A stretch of 64,000 bases of DNA from Choanephora cucurbitarum. Taxonomy: Eukaryota > Mucoromycota > Mucoromycetes > Mucorales > Choanephoraceae. Positions 21,629 to 33,471 of the stretch are shown here, in pieces. The first letter of the stretch is position 1. Every line of letters starts with the position of its first letter. The position numbers and the translations under genes were made by a program. The notes beneath the pieces were generated by a model that saw only the letters and a program-made list of their open reading frames with translations, did not search any database and was not told the DNA's origin. The stretch is taken from positions 54,936 to 118,935 of the forward strand of contig JAIWNI010000086.1 in assembly GCA_025331435.1 (NCBI GenBank), read 5' to 3'.

Positions 21629-23005
21629 TATTTCCAAGAAGCAATAAACATAAAGAAAATTAGAGAATGAAAAAAAAAAGAGACTTTTAAGTATGCCACT
21701 TGTGACTCGATAGCTAGCTGAGTTCATTTAGAATGTCCAATGAAATGTATGTGTAATGCATGATCTTTAAACCATTTTTAGAATGCCTAAGTTCGCAGTT
21801 AGTTGGTTTAGTGAGATTGAATGCTTTTTTGATTTGTCTATTCGATTGCATTCAGTACAATATAAATGCTGTAATAAAATATAAACACTTGTAGTTTTTC
21901 TGCCTCTAAAAATCATTGCATCTATAATTGGCTTTATTTGGTCAGACTGGAGCTCAAAAAAAAGTGGATAGTATGCATGACCAGTGGTTTATTTTTTTCC
22001 TTTATTTACTTACAGCAATTGTCGAAGCTTAGCATCAGCTCAAGTTCTAACATTGAATGATTTCATAAGACAAAATAGCATGAATGGCTCAATTTATTAG
22101 GCGCATGCACTTCTTTTGTCAAATCAGTTTAGAAAATCATAGCTGCACCTTGTGCTCTTTACTTTTATTTGAACCATTCTTTCAATCATTTCTTGTCTCA
22201 TTTATGTAGTAAATAGAGGCTTATTGGTGCCAAGGAATGCTCATTAGCGTTTATGTTCTTACTCTCTAACGAACACGACTTATCTCTGATCTGAGTGTTA
22301 GAATGCTGAAAGGCTAGATACTGACCATTAGGGGCCAAAATTACTACAATGCAGAATGATATACTACATGATACATCCTACCTTTTTTTTCACTGTCTAA
22401 GACAATTTCAGAATTAAACAAAGAACATGTAGAGAATGAAAAGCGGTTTATGTAGATATGCTATCGCAATGCTGAATGCTACACTCTTTGGAAACAAAAG
22501 CTTACACTTGAGTAAGTTTTGTCTATGCAGAAAAAAGATACCGATGAAAACTCTTTTTTTACAGATTCGATGGACCAATTGAAAACGAACAAGATCTTGA
22601 AAACAAAGATTGTTTCAGAAAATAAGAACGATCTTGAACCTCTCACTATTTGTTAGCATGTGCCTTGAACAAAGTGAAACCAGCTGAATTTACTTTATTT
22701 GGCCTTCAAGGCTGACGTGGCAAACTTTGCTGACCAAATAGGAAAGGTCGATAAAAGTCGACTTTACATAAAGAGACGACATGATGTTGATGCACACCAA
22801 CATGTTCTGGTCATGGAATAAAATTGCTGTTCCCATATTATTCAAAAGATGAACAATCAGTTCGCATTAAAGCAGAGATGGATTGTAGAATTTACTTTAG
22901 TTACAAGTTGGATAACATACTTTGTGTTTTTCTTTTCTAAAAAAAAAACTCTTTTATGGGCTTCTTTTGTTTTATTAAAAAGAATTGGATATTCTAAGAG
23001 TTTAT
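21629..23005. other. Intergenic region, no gene seen
   Basis: It contains promoter DNA of the preceding minus-strand gene and the 3' flank of YPP1. There is a 12-bp perfect palindrome AAAGTCGACTTT at about 22754-22765, of unknown meaning. No coding signal was found. Confidence 0.5.
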
Positions 23006-26000
23006 CTATTGAACGCATCTAGGCAAGGAGTTAAAAGGTTGAATAGGTGTTGTGCTTTCAAGCTCCAAAGCATAAAACAAACAGTCTTTTGTCTTGTCAA
23101 TTCGATCCGTTTTTTTGTATATTTCACCCAAATAAAACCTATCTCTTCATCAGTTTCTATTCGTAGCTTTCTAACTTAAACTTACCATGCAGCAGCACAA
23201 TCCCAGCCATTTTCTTTTGTGACAGCCTCCAAGAGACCCTCTGCTACCTCCAGATCACCCCTTTCAACATAAGTCTTAGCAAGCCATACACGACAATTGA
23301 CATCATTGGGCTTTGCTACCAAGCCTTTCTGGAAGGCCTTGATGGCTTCTTCAGGCAGCTTTTGGGCAAGACGGATACGGCCCAACATGCACCATACACC
23401 TGCATGTGTTGTCCAGTCCACATTTTCTGCCTCTGAGACAGCCTTCAGAGACTCCTCAATTTTGCCTGATCTCAAGAAAATTTCAGCAGACAGTAACCAC
23501 ATATCACATAACATATGACATGAACGTTGATGCTGAAGCCTGGCCTGAATAGTAGGGCGATTCAATGGATTTGTGTTTTGTAACAATGTGTTCGTGCTCA
23601 ACACAGATTGGGATACACTATAGATAGAGCTTGCGGAACCACCGCCATTTGCCGTCACTAGAGCACTCTCTACATTAGTTGGTTAATTTTCTCACTTTGT
23701 AAACAAGCTTAGAGTTACAGTACCAATGGCTGAATCATCGCTCATTTCTCTCTTTTGCTTTCGCATCAGATGCTTAGGATCAAGCATATTCAAGCGACTT
23801 CCATGTTTACCAGAAGATGTATGTGGTACAGAATGAGTACTGTTGGTATCTGTCTTTTCACTGAACAATTCAGCAAGATGAAGTTTTCGACCAGTAAAGG
23901 AGGATACAGATCGTGCACGACCACCTTTGACTATCACTGAAGAAGATCGGCTGGCATTACTGGCACTTCTTCCACGTGACACCTTTTGTCCACTTGACAC
24001 AGTGGGTTCATTGCTCATGTTGCCCAATGAACCTGAGAGGACCATACCGTAGCGTGTGTTTCCGTTTGAGATAGCTTCATGCAGCATGTCGTTTGAGTTT
24101 GGTATCAATTCGGGTACGACAATTTTGCCAAACATTTGGAACAAACTTTCTTGCAAGCCAAGTGCTGCTTCTGTACCATGTACTTGTTCAGTCAAAAGAG
24201 CATGAAGCATGTAAAGTTTGACTTGTTGCTCGACTTCATCACTGTAGTCAACCCAGGTATCTTCAAGAATGCTAGATGCTTGTGAGAGCCCTATGTCACA
24301 TGTCCTTAGAGCTTGAGGCTTGTTATTCTTTACAGGACAGGTACATAAAAGTGCGAGTAGGTGCCACGAAGGCAAATGCTGTTGATTGAGCTGAATAGAT
24401 TGTGTAACCATCTGAATTGCTTGCATGATATCATGCATTTCTGCTAATTGAAGGGCCATTTGATAATATATTTCCCAATTACGATTGTCAAATTCCAATG
24501 CTTTCTTCAATGCATCTAAAGCTCTTGCATAAAACTTGGGTCGTGTTTCGGGATCAAACGCTATCATTTCACTTAGCCCCTCTTACTTAATCTCATTGAC
24601 TAGAAAATAAAACTTACTCTGACTGGCCAAGAAGCCCAAGGCAATACCTAATGTATGGTATACTTCTGCGCCCAACACATTGAGACCCTCTGCGACTTTT
24701 TCATTACATGCTCTCTTATAGATCATCTCAGATAGTTCGGCTATACGCACTGCCTCTGCTCCTTTTGAAAGTTCCTGACAATACATTTTGACACCAGCAG
24801 TGATCACACCTACTTGATCGATAGCTGATTCTTCTTCGCTACTTTTTTCAGGTCCATCTGATTTCAAGGCTTGTTCCAAATGTTCTACTTCGTTTTGGCC
24901 ATCTGCATGAGGTACAGGAGTACTGTATCCGAATGAATCAGAGGCAAGTGCAGGTGTATCTGACTTTGCATCGAACAATGCCTTTGATTCCAATCCAACT
25001 AGATAGAGATAGGTATGAAGAGCATGTTCTGCCTCTTGATAGTCGCCCAATGATATCAAACCATGAAATACATGGCGTGTAATGCACGGTGAGTTGAATG
25101 TCTTCAAATGAGCTCGGTTCAATGCTTCCAGATACCCTCTTTTTTCTGTCTCTGAACCTCCAATGAGTGCAAAATCCTTTGCAAATCGATTTACAAAATT
25201 CAACACAAGTGAGCTACTTTCTCCAGAACGAGGGAATTGAGTGAGTGTATAAACAAGCTTTTCGTAGATCGTGTACAACTGAATGACTTCAATACTGAAC
25301 AATTGATGGTTGTAAGCTCTCTTAGCATCTTCAAATTCAACTCTAATCACAATTGTTGTATCTCAGTCTGTCTGTTACTTTCTTTAAATCTGGCTGACTT
25401 ACTCATTGATATGTTTGCCTTCTTCTGTCTCTGCAAAGCCTACAGGAGGTTGATAGTTGCCTTCACGATAAATGGTAGAAAGGTAATCCAATGACTGAAT
25501 TGTGACCACTAAACGCTTATAAACACGCCAGGCATTTGTCTGTGAGCTGGTTGTCTTTTGATATGCTCTTATTAATCCCATGACTTTGAGTACTTTATTT
25601 GGCTGTTCTCTATGCAGGAAAGGATTAAACTAACGCAAGGCTTCATGTTACACAGATGAGCTTACTTTAACGCAATCAGTGTTCCTCTATAAAGTCCCTC
25701 TTCTGCCCAATCAACAACTGCTGGGTCAATTAGATTGTCACACTGGTTTATGGTTGTCACCAGCTGACTATAAACCTCCAAAGATGCTTCTTTATTTTCC
25801 AACAAATCCAAAGCCATAGCTAAATAAGAACAATGAGCACACACACACATTTGATAGGTCTTCTCTCTCTCTCTCTCTCTCTCATTCTCTTACTCTCTCA
25901 CTCTCTCACCTCTTATTGATAGTGCTTGAACATACAATGAAAAGCTGTAGCCAGGAATCGATTGTAAGCGTTGGTAATCAGCGTCTTCAATGGTTTCCAA

Positions 26001-26512
26001 TGCCTTTTCATATTCACCAGATTCGAAATAGGTACGAGCCAAGATGATTTTAGTCATCTAAATACATAAGGATTTAATGAACTGAGAATGCATGTCTGAC
26101 AACTCTAATCTTAGTTACCTGCTTGAGCTGCTGTGTTTCTGAGCTAGAATCTTTATCACCTAATGCTGTTGCTAATTGTTGTTGAACTGGCTTCAACAGG
26201 TGAGGTGCAATGCGTTTGGATAGAGTGATGTGTTCTAATGAATCATTGGCAAATATCCTTCTCGATTCTTTTCGATGAGTCTGTAAGAGTTGGTTTAACT
26301 GAAGTTCAGCCGACACAGTCTGTTCAAGTGCTTGAAATTGTTTTTTGCAGAGTGAATCGTTTGTTTCTTGTATTGAGTCTATTCTATTTACCTATTCCAG
26401 AAGTATCATATTTCTTGTATCTTCTTATCAATTCTGGAAGAGCTTGCCAATTGCCCTTGCACCGAGCAGAATCAATTTCTTTTGCAATCGTGATTACTTT
26501 GGCAGCAACCAT
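23006..26512 (-). CDS. YPP1: YPP1/TTC7 family TPR scaffold of the PI4-kinase complex
   Basis: Nine exons are deduced (26512-26392, 26330-26119, 26057-25910, 25819-25666, 25609-25403, 25342-24618, 24581-23724, 23669-23186, 23138-23006), giving 1013 residues. The N-terminus (EIDSARCKGNWQALPELIRRYKKY) and the C-terminal TPR blocks (ALDALKKALEFDNRNWEIYYQMALQLAEMHD, and LAKTYVERGDLEVAEGLLEAV) match the Ypp1/TTC7 family. With Efr3 it anchors the kinase Stt4/PI4KIIIα at the plasma membrane for PI4P synthesis and endocytosis. The central region at about 700-790 is serine and arginine rich and likely disordered. The final exon (AWFYLGEIYKKTDR...LPRCVQ) is separated from the previous one by a short intron; without it the frame would stop at a TAA immediately after the donor. 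A CT microsatellite sits in intron 3. Confidence 0.9.
25862..25908. repeat. (CT)n microsatellite inside a YPP1 intron
   Basis: A long CT-rich run (GA-rich on the coding strand) begins at the donor side of the third intron of the minus-strand YPP1 gene. The rest of the intron carries a CA/TG-rich run. Length variation here would not affect coding. Confidence 0.75.
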
Positions 26513-26720
26513 CGTGTTTTTTAAGAAAGAGAGAGAAAGTAAATGAGTAAGAAAAAAGGACTGAAAATTTAAAAAAGTAAACGGACTTTAAATAGTTGGA
26601 AAGAAGATCGTCGGCCCTTATAATGTGATAATTACATAAAGCTAATCTTCTTTGTTTATTACTAGTTATTAATAAATTCAATTTGCATAATTCTTTAAAA
26701 GTACAGAGTAACACGCTTCC

Positions 26721-28243
26721 TTAGTCAACGTCCATTTCAGTTGTTTGGTGATTTTGTGTTTGTTGGAAATCAATCAGTTTGGCTTGAATGCTCTTCATAT
26801 TTGGCACACCAATCTCGGTCTAATTGATAGCATGATGAGTTACCTTATGGATAGCCCAAATCAGCTTTCCGATCTTACCTTTTCTTCATGGTAATTCTCA
26901 TTTGGATTACTGCGATCTACTTCAGCTACCACTGAACACCTATAGAAACCACAGCCCTTATTGTTTGATATGGATTATGTTAGATTCATTTCTCTCTTGT
27001 TTGTTTATATGAAAAATTACATCTGCCCAAGAAGATTGACAAGCCCAGCAGAAACTAAATCCACAATAAGAGCAATCTACTTTGTTGCAGCCTTCTTCGC
27101 GGTTGATCATGATGGAACAATTAGGACAACGTCGACTGCAATCATAAGCAAAGATGAGATAAACCATTAATTTTTGTAGATCCTGCACAGCTCTTTTTTT
27201 TTTTGTTTACCTATGCTTCAACTTCCAATTGAGAATGTCTCTTGTTTCTTTTGGTAATAGTTTATCAGCCATCATTTTCTTCATATTGTCTTCACAGATA
27301 ACATTGCCATGAGCGTGATGTCCACAGTGTAAACAGACACTGATTTTACAGCTAGGACTAGATAGGAAATGAAAGTGTTAAAGAATACGTTTGACAACAT
27401 TGCAAAGTAAGTGAACAGACCAGTCCATTTGAGGAAAGAGACTGATATGGGCAAACTGTATTTGCTTCCATACTTCAGGTTTAGAACTAAAACTTGTGAA
27501 TTGAAGTGATATCTTATAGGCAAAGTTATGCTTAGTATGCTTGCTGATATGGTTCTCTTCAAATGCCAGTATATCTTTCATCATGCGCTTGTACAATGTT
27601 ATCAAATTAGAATCTGTCCAGTCCTGTCGTTTATAGATAAGAATCCATCTCTTGACTGCAATGTGTTCTGTATGATTGTTGTGAATATCTCTGTCGGTGC
27701 ATGAGCGTAACATCTCCTCTACTATATCACAAAACATCCTTCAAATTCAGTTCAGTTAGTTTATTCAGATGCCTGAATAAATCCACAGTTACCTAAAGAG
27801 ATAGATAGTACCATTACTTTTGTCAAGAGAACAAGGAGTCATGTCTGTCTCACAATTGGGACATGCTCTTGTATAGCTACGGTATGGTTTGTTGAACCTG
27901 TCATAGATCTCAATGATCTTTCGAGGTACATATCGACTCCATTCATGTTTGGGTATCAACTCTGTACACACAGGACACTTGATAGGAGTCACACTCAGAC
28001 CCCATGATGATTTTACCACTTCAACTATATACCTAGAAAAAAAAAGAAGGATAAGAAAGTAGCGATACGCAACCTATCAAATTACTTTTGAAAGCAGTCT
28101 ATGCAGTATTGGTCTTTGCAGTATTCCAGACAAAAATCAAGCTGAGCATCAAAGCAAATTGAGCACCTGTTCATAAAGTGCTCCATTTCATTTTGATCTT
28201 CATAGGAACTACTGGCTACGGAGGAGTCTTCTGATTCATACAT
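26721..28243 (-). CDS. RBR-type E3 ubiquitin ligase (RING1-IBR-RING2)
   Basis: Seven exons (28243-28086, 28032-27793, 27738-27421, 27357-27211, 27135-27021, 26956-26879, 26819-26721) give 384 residues. RING1 runs from CSICFDAQ (C27) to CPVC (~72-75). IBR-type Cys pairs are CPNC (110-113) and CPSC-x4-CLHC-x2-H (from 239), separated by an unusually long ~125-residue helical insert. RING2 is CPNCSIMINREEGCNKVDCSYCGFSFCWAC, where Cys ~304 in the EEGCNKV context corresponds to the catalytic thioester cysteine of parkin and HHARI. It ends with DGCGFYRC and an acidic tail. RBR ligases take ubiquitin from an E2 onto this Cys before the substrate. The substrate cannot be told. The gene is tandem with YPP1, 208 bp downstream. 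Confidence 0.88.
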
Positions 28244-29629
28244 ATGTACTACGAGATAAGAAAATAAAGAAAAAGCAAAAGAAATAGGTTGAATTTTATT
28301 TTTGTATTTTTTTTTCCTTTTTATAATAAAAATCGCTGATGACCTTGTGACGAGATTGTTTATTTGATAAATGTATAACTTTCTCTCTCTCCCTCCTTCT
28401 CTCTCTTCTCTTTTTATAGTATCTTACAAAGTGGATACTTGCAAAATAGCTTATTTTTCCAAAAGAATAAAATGATAGAAAATAATCTCATTTGCTTGTT
28501 CTTCTTTTGACAAGGTTCCTTAGGGTCTTATATTCCCAATAAAGAGGTGATAAATCTTTGGATTTATATATACTGATCCTTAGATGAGAATCATGCTGTA
28601 CTACTTCAAGCCCGACTCGGAATTACTAAATACTTTTTAACTGTCAGAAAATAAAAAATAATGAGGCAAGAAAGAGAGAGAAAAAAAAGTTTATGCCGCT
28701 GTATCGAGTCACATAGCACAATAATGAGCTCAAAACGATAATATTCATATCATACTGAAAACGAGGTTCAGACAAAACACAGGGTCTGTCTCCTGCAACG
28801 AAGCTTATCCAGGTTAAGATTCTTTGTCCAACAGAGGCCTATAGAGAAACTTACCCTAAAAGGTCATTTAACGTAATACAAAAAAGATGCTCTTTCAAAT
28901 GAATCAGTAGAGCTAAGAAAACACACTTTATCTCGTCGATCTTGGCACTAAAGTAAAGGTGATTATTTCAGAATACATTGTACGCTTACGCCATAGATCA
29001 GTTTATAGTCCAAGACTGGCTAAAGTCAAAGTGGACAGGTATCGCATAACACTATCCTACTCATAAATAAACAAAAAAAAACTCGCCTATCATTTTTGAT
29101 AGTATGCACTCAGTCAACTTTTCGACATGACGGCACACATAGATCAGCATTCGCACCATGTCTAGTCATGCTTTCTTATTAGAGTCCTTTTTTTCTTCAT
29201 CACTATAGTTGCCATTATATATAACTTGCTATAAAATAAAGGAGTCCTTTGAGAAACACATGCTTGTACAAAAATGCGTTTCCCAAACAATGAATTGATG
29301 TGTGCGTTTATGTGTGTGGTATTTTAACAGACTGTTGACATTTGTACCACACCATAGTTTAAAAGGGCTATTGCTCCAACCAATCAGCTTAAACTTGTTT
29401 ATTTTTATCAGTTAGCATATTAAGAAGTTAAAGGAGCTAAAAATCAATCACCATCTGCTTAAAATAAAGAGCTAAAAAACAGCCACCCTTTGCAAAAAAA
29501 AAACTTACATGAGTTTCTAAGCTATATATTCAGTTTCAAGTATTGAAACTGCACTTTCTTTCTCTTTCTCTCATTCTATACTTTGTAAGTGAAAAACCTC
29601 AAACACTTGTAGTGAACCAGATCATTCGC
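28244..29629. other. Intergenic region, no gene seen
   Basis: Promoter DNA of the RBR gene is at the left, including a CT-rich tract near 28380-28415. The remainder is AT-rich and without coding or repeat signals that I can identify, up to the Helitron remnant. Confidence 0.5.
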
Positions 29630-30480
29630 GGAGAAAATTACGTCCTTGTCGTCTGAGCCCTCGCAACCAAGTTAATGAGGATACTCAAGCTGATGAAATT
29701 CGATGAGAACAATCAACTGACTCTGCTGTTCATTGTTCATCTTGCCCTGAACCCGGCCACTTACGACAATCTTATGCTCGATGTAGATTGAATCCTCGCG
29801 TTTTGGCTGGGGAGTTCACTTCATTTGGTATGAATTTGGATTTGAATTTGGTGAACAATAGATTTGGAACATACATATTTCGAATTTAGGTCAGTCCTTA
29901 TCACTTGGTTGGATCTGCTCTGCCTACTGAAGCTGCAGATCCCAAGTTTGCTCAGATATACATTTTTGAATATCGAAAAATGAGCTTCAAAATTGCCATG
30001 CTATTGCACTCAGTGTCAACTTTACTACTTTAGAAAAACCACAAGAAATGTTGCATTGGCTAGATTCCATTGTACCTGTTTTTGAAAATATGGCGCAAGT
30101 TGCTAATGAGCAACGAAACAACTCAAACACTGAAATCCAACAAAAAGATAATTTTTTCAGGAAAGCATCAGATCGGCCTTTAGAGCTGAGACTGTTTCCA
30201 GTCAAAGATAGTACAATAGGCCAACACACAGGTCTAGAATTGCATCAGTTATCATTGATAGTGAGAACGACGATAATATACCTAAATCCTAGAATAGTGG
30301 CATCCGATATCAAGACGGCACTCTTAAAAGAGTCAATGAATCCAACCAGTATTACGATTCATTGTATTACGTCCTTATGTTTCCTTTTGGCGAACCTGGA
30401 TCTTCGGTGAGGTTCAGGCCTGGAAATAGCTCCACAACAAAACACTCTGCTAGTATAGACATTCTTTGTCTGGGAATCGC
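29630..30480 (+). mobile_element. Decayed Helitron (N-terminal part of Rep/helicase gene)
   Basis: Reading across frames and stops, the plus strand retains fragments in the order expected for Helitron transposases. These are a Cys/His knuckle (CSSCPEPGH then C and LNPR, ~29733-29805), GSALPTEAADPKFAQIYIFEYRKM (~29905-29985), a helical stretch EKPQEMLHWLDSIVPVFENMAQVANE, IASVIIDSENDD, then KRVNESNQYYDSLYYVLMFPFGEPG (~30330-30405). The last matches the family block before the Helitron helicase-like domain. Frameshifts and stop codons interrupt all of it, and no Rep HUH motif or SF1 helicase follows. The element is therefore a truncated, inactive relic. Its ends were not found, so the boundaries are those of the recognisable coding similarity. 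Confidence 0.75.
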
Positions 30481-31074
30481 ATCACAAAAGGCAATTGACA
30501 GATGTCATTTGAGTGGTCGTCTTGCATTTATGATCAATAGCTTCTATATCTCCTTTTTCGTTGTCCGCAAGCAGTACGAGCAGTTGTACGCAATGACCGA
30601 AATTGGCGTTATGACCGTTGCCTCTTCCCTGTCGGAGCTTCGCTCTTTGCCTCTCTCCCTCTCAAGAACCTTGATATGCTGTCTAGCTTTGGTCACTGCT
30701 TTTAGAACCACTGCAATGCTACTGACGCTACTCTCAATGTTGAATCAACTAGTATTGATAACGGTTTTGTGATTACCATCTCCAACCTTTATATTCGCAA
30801 TGAAAAGTCTCACAACAAAGCTCGGGACATGCCATTGCGATATTGAAATGAAAGTCTGAAAAGTAAAAATTTGTGTCTGAATTTGAATCCTAAAAGTCCG
30901 AAAAAAATTTCAAAAAGTCTGAAAATGAAAGGAAAACACTGTAAAAAAAATATCGTTTCTAAAAAAAAAAAGCATATAGAATTCAAAATTCTAGTGACAG
31001 TACATATTTTTCTTTTTCTGCTAGTTCCATCTTTCTTTTTCTGTTTCTTTGATACGCTTTCTTTTCTGTGTAGC
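30481..31074. other. Spacer between Helitron remnant and MOB2
   Basis: The first part may still be eroded transposon DNA, with open stretches but no recognisable motif. It then becomes A-rich (30840-30975) and ends in a T-rich leader just upstream of the MOB2 start. Confidence 0.4.
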
Positions 31075-32016
31075 ATGATGAATTTCTTAGGATTCAGGTA
31101 ATTTAACACCATGGATACCAATGTCAGCAACTAATAATAAAAGCTAGTTTTGGCAAGAAGAGTAGCAAGTCTTCAAAAAAGTCAGCGGGATCATCTGCTT
31201 CATCCATCCATAGTCATCACGCCAATCACTCCTCTTCTCAACTCTCTTCAAAGTCGCTCTGTCTTTGTAGTCCCTATGTAAATAACATGTTGGTGAAAGG
31301 AAACTTCAAGATGATTACAGAATTGCCGAAATATGTTGATATAAACGAATGGCTCGCTTTTAATAGTAAGAACACCATCCAATCAAAACCAGCAAATAAG
31401 CATTCTCTAATTTTTTTTTATTTCATAAGCATTTGAATTTTTCAATCATATCAACCTATTCTATGGTTCCATTACCAACTTTTGTACACCTCAATCATGC
31501 CCAACAATGTCTGCTGGTTCAGGGTAAGAAAACCCTTTATTGTGTTTTATCATATATAGTCTATAATAACCATTTATGTATTTTAGTGTTGAATATACAT
31601 GGTCAGATTCAACGTCCAAAAAAGTCAGATTACCTGCATCTCAATACATAGATTATATGACAAGCAGTATAGAAAGCATGTTAAACGATGAGTCTTTATT
31701 CCCCACTAAATCAGGTTAGACTTCAAACACTCTATATTATTTCAATTTGACTGATCTATTTTTATTAGGCCCTGAGTTTCCACGCGAATTACATTCGATT
31801 GTCAAGAAGATGTTTGGGCAAATGTTTAGATTGTTTGCCCATATATACCATGAGCACTTTGACAAAGTTCTGTGCTTAAATGAAGAACCTCATTTCAATT
31901 CACTTTTTGCTCATTTCATCTCTTTTGCAAGAGAGTTTGATTTGCTAGAGAAGCAAGAAATGCAGCCCTTAAGTGAATTAATCAATATTATGCTTAAAAA
32001 TGGAGTCATTTGTTAA
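31075..32016 (+). CDS. MOB2: MOB kinase activator, Mob2 type
   Basis: Five exons (31075-31097, 31148-31365, 31430-31523, 31587-31714, 31769-32016) give 236 residues. After a Ser/Lys/His-rich N-terminus, the Mob domain begins with [49 protein letters not shown]. This is closer to Mob2 (LPKYVDxxEW) than to Mob1. Zinc-ligand positions include the Cys residues in [14 protein letters not shown] and the His residues in [10 protein letters not shown]. Mob2 binds and activates the NDR kinase Cbk1/Orb6/COT1 in the RAM/MOR network for polarised growth and septation. The first coding exon is only 23 nt (MMNFLGFS); it is inferred from a good GTAATT donor and from frame continuity, so the start is less certain than the rest. 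The gene is convergent with the next, stops 94 bp apart. Confidence 0.88.
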
Positions 32017-32110
32017 TAAACATTTTAAAAGAAAAGGTGGTCAAAGGATGTAAGCAAAAATCTATATATCTTGTTTGTTGTACATCATTCTATTGTTACA
32101 CACATACACA

Positions 32111-33471
32111 TTATTGCCAAGGTGTCCATAACCAAGAGGTCCTTGCTTTCTGCGGTGCTTGTGGTGAGCATCTTGTTGGTTCTGGTTCTGTCAGATCCTT
32201 ATGCCCTGGCGCTTCTTTGAATGCTACAGCTGCTTTGAGTCCAGCAGTCATGAAAATATACACACCTTCTGATAAATACTCATGTATTCGATACTTCTCG
32301 TCTGCCTGTAAACCCAGTTTGACAAAATGAACACTGGCATTTCGTAGCTTTTGGATGATATGGTATTGAGAATCTACCCATAGCAAGAGTTGATATAGAC
32401 AATTCAACAGGTAAGATATAAGATCTATATCGATTGATTAAAATACACAAGAGAGCTGCTTTAGCGAACAAAAAGAAAGGTCGTCTTCATTTCATCCTCT
32501 CTCCCTCTCCCTTTCTTTGTCTTTCTCTTACCAGGTAAAGGGGATTGTTTGATGAGGACTGCTGTTGCCACAGTTAAATCAGTTATATATTGACCCAGTT
32601 GTTTGAATTGTACCATAGAATCCCTTTCAGGCTGATTTGTTGTTGTTGTTGATACATGGTGAGAATCGTATCGTGCCTTACTTCTGACTACATTATCATC
32701 AGGTTCTTTTGCCATGGTTGTTTGATAAGCTTTACCGCTGAATGTACTGATGGCAGAGGCTAAATGTGACAGAATGTTTGTATTCAATGTAGACTGTCTA
32801 GTATCTGAGCTATCAGTTGAGTTTCCCTTTTGTTGTCGAGCTAACTTCTTTTCGGAGCTTGCCAGGTTCAGAATACCTACACGTTCTTCCATACTCTGAA
32901 GTTTCTCTCGAATCGCTCTTTTTGTGTTCAAATCCGTCTTATCTATAATTAACCACAATAATTCCAGGTTTTTTTTTGTAAAACAACAAATAGTTTTTTT
33001 TTTTTACTTACTAGGTAAAGCCATTAAAATTTTATCTACACCCGTCAAGTAGAGATTGAGAGCAACAGACTCATTCCCACCTTCATATTCATCTGCTGCA
33101 ATAGAAACAAGTTTCATGCCTTGAGATATACCATACCTATCCACTTGTTGTTGATTGGACTTGGAATTGCCTTTTAATGTATTTGTGACATCGTCTTTGA
33201 TTTTCTCGGCAAGTGCGCTCATTTCAGATGTCCAAGAAGTACTAGGTGTTGGTATAGGGCTTGTCAAGATGGTTGGCTGCATTGTATCATAGGGTGGAGG
33301 AGCAGATATAGGTTCGGTGTTGCAACTCATTTGAGAAGGGTGATAGAGAGATGGACCATTGGAAGCATGACAGCCTGATCTTGTGCCTGAGTCTTTCTTG
33401 CCAGTGCCCAGAATAGTTCTCTCGATTGTATTAGCTGAGCTATGAAGTATGGAAGAGACAAAGGATGCCAT
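32111..33471 (-). CDS. MIT-domain protein
   Basis: Three exons (33471-33012, 32942-32532, 32424-32111) give 394 residues. A short amphipathic N-terminus (MASFVSSILHSSANTIERTI) and a Pro/Ser-rich stretch precede an MIT-like three-helix domain spanning about 115-185. The core is MKLVSIAADEYEGGNESVALNLYLTGVDKILMALPNK, followed by KRAIREKLQSMEERVGIL; intron 1 splits this domain. The middle is polar. The C-terminus has two further helical segments (YLLNCLYQLLLWVDSQYHIIQKL and SEGVYIFMTAGLKAAVAFKE). MIT domains bind ESCRT-III tails or microtubules, as in Vps4, spastin and spartin. No AAA ATPase or protease domain follows, so it could be an adaptor. The exact family name is not recognised. Confidence 0.8.

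Noticed and set aside
23182..23185. Stop codon TAA ending YPP1 at the AAAW sequence
   Set aside because: The TAA is part of a GTAAG donor; splicing to 23138 yields the conserved AWFYLGEIYK end of the family.
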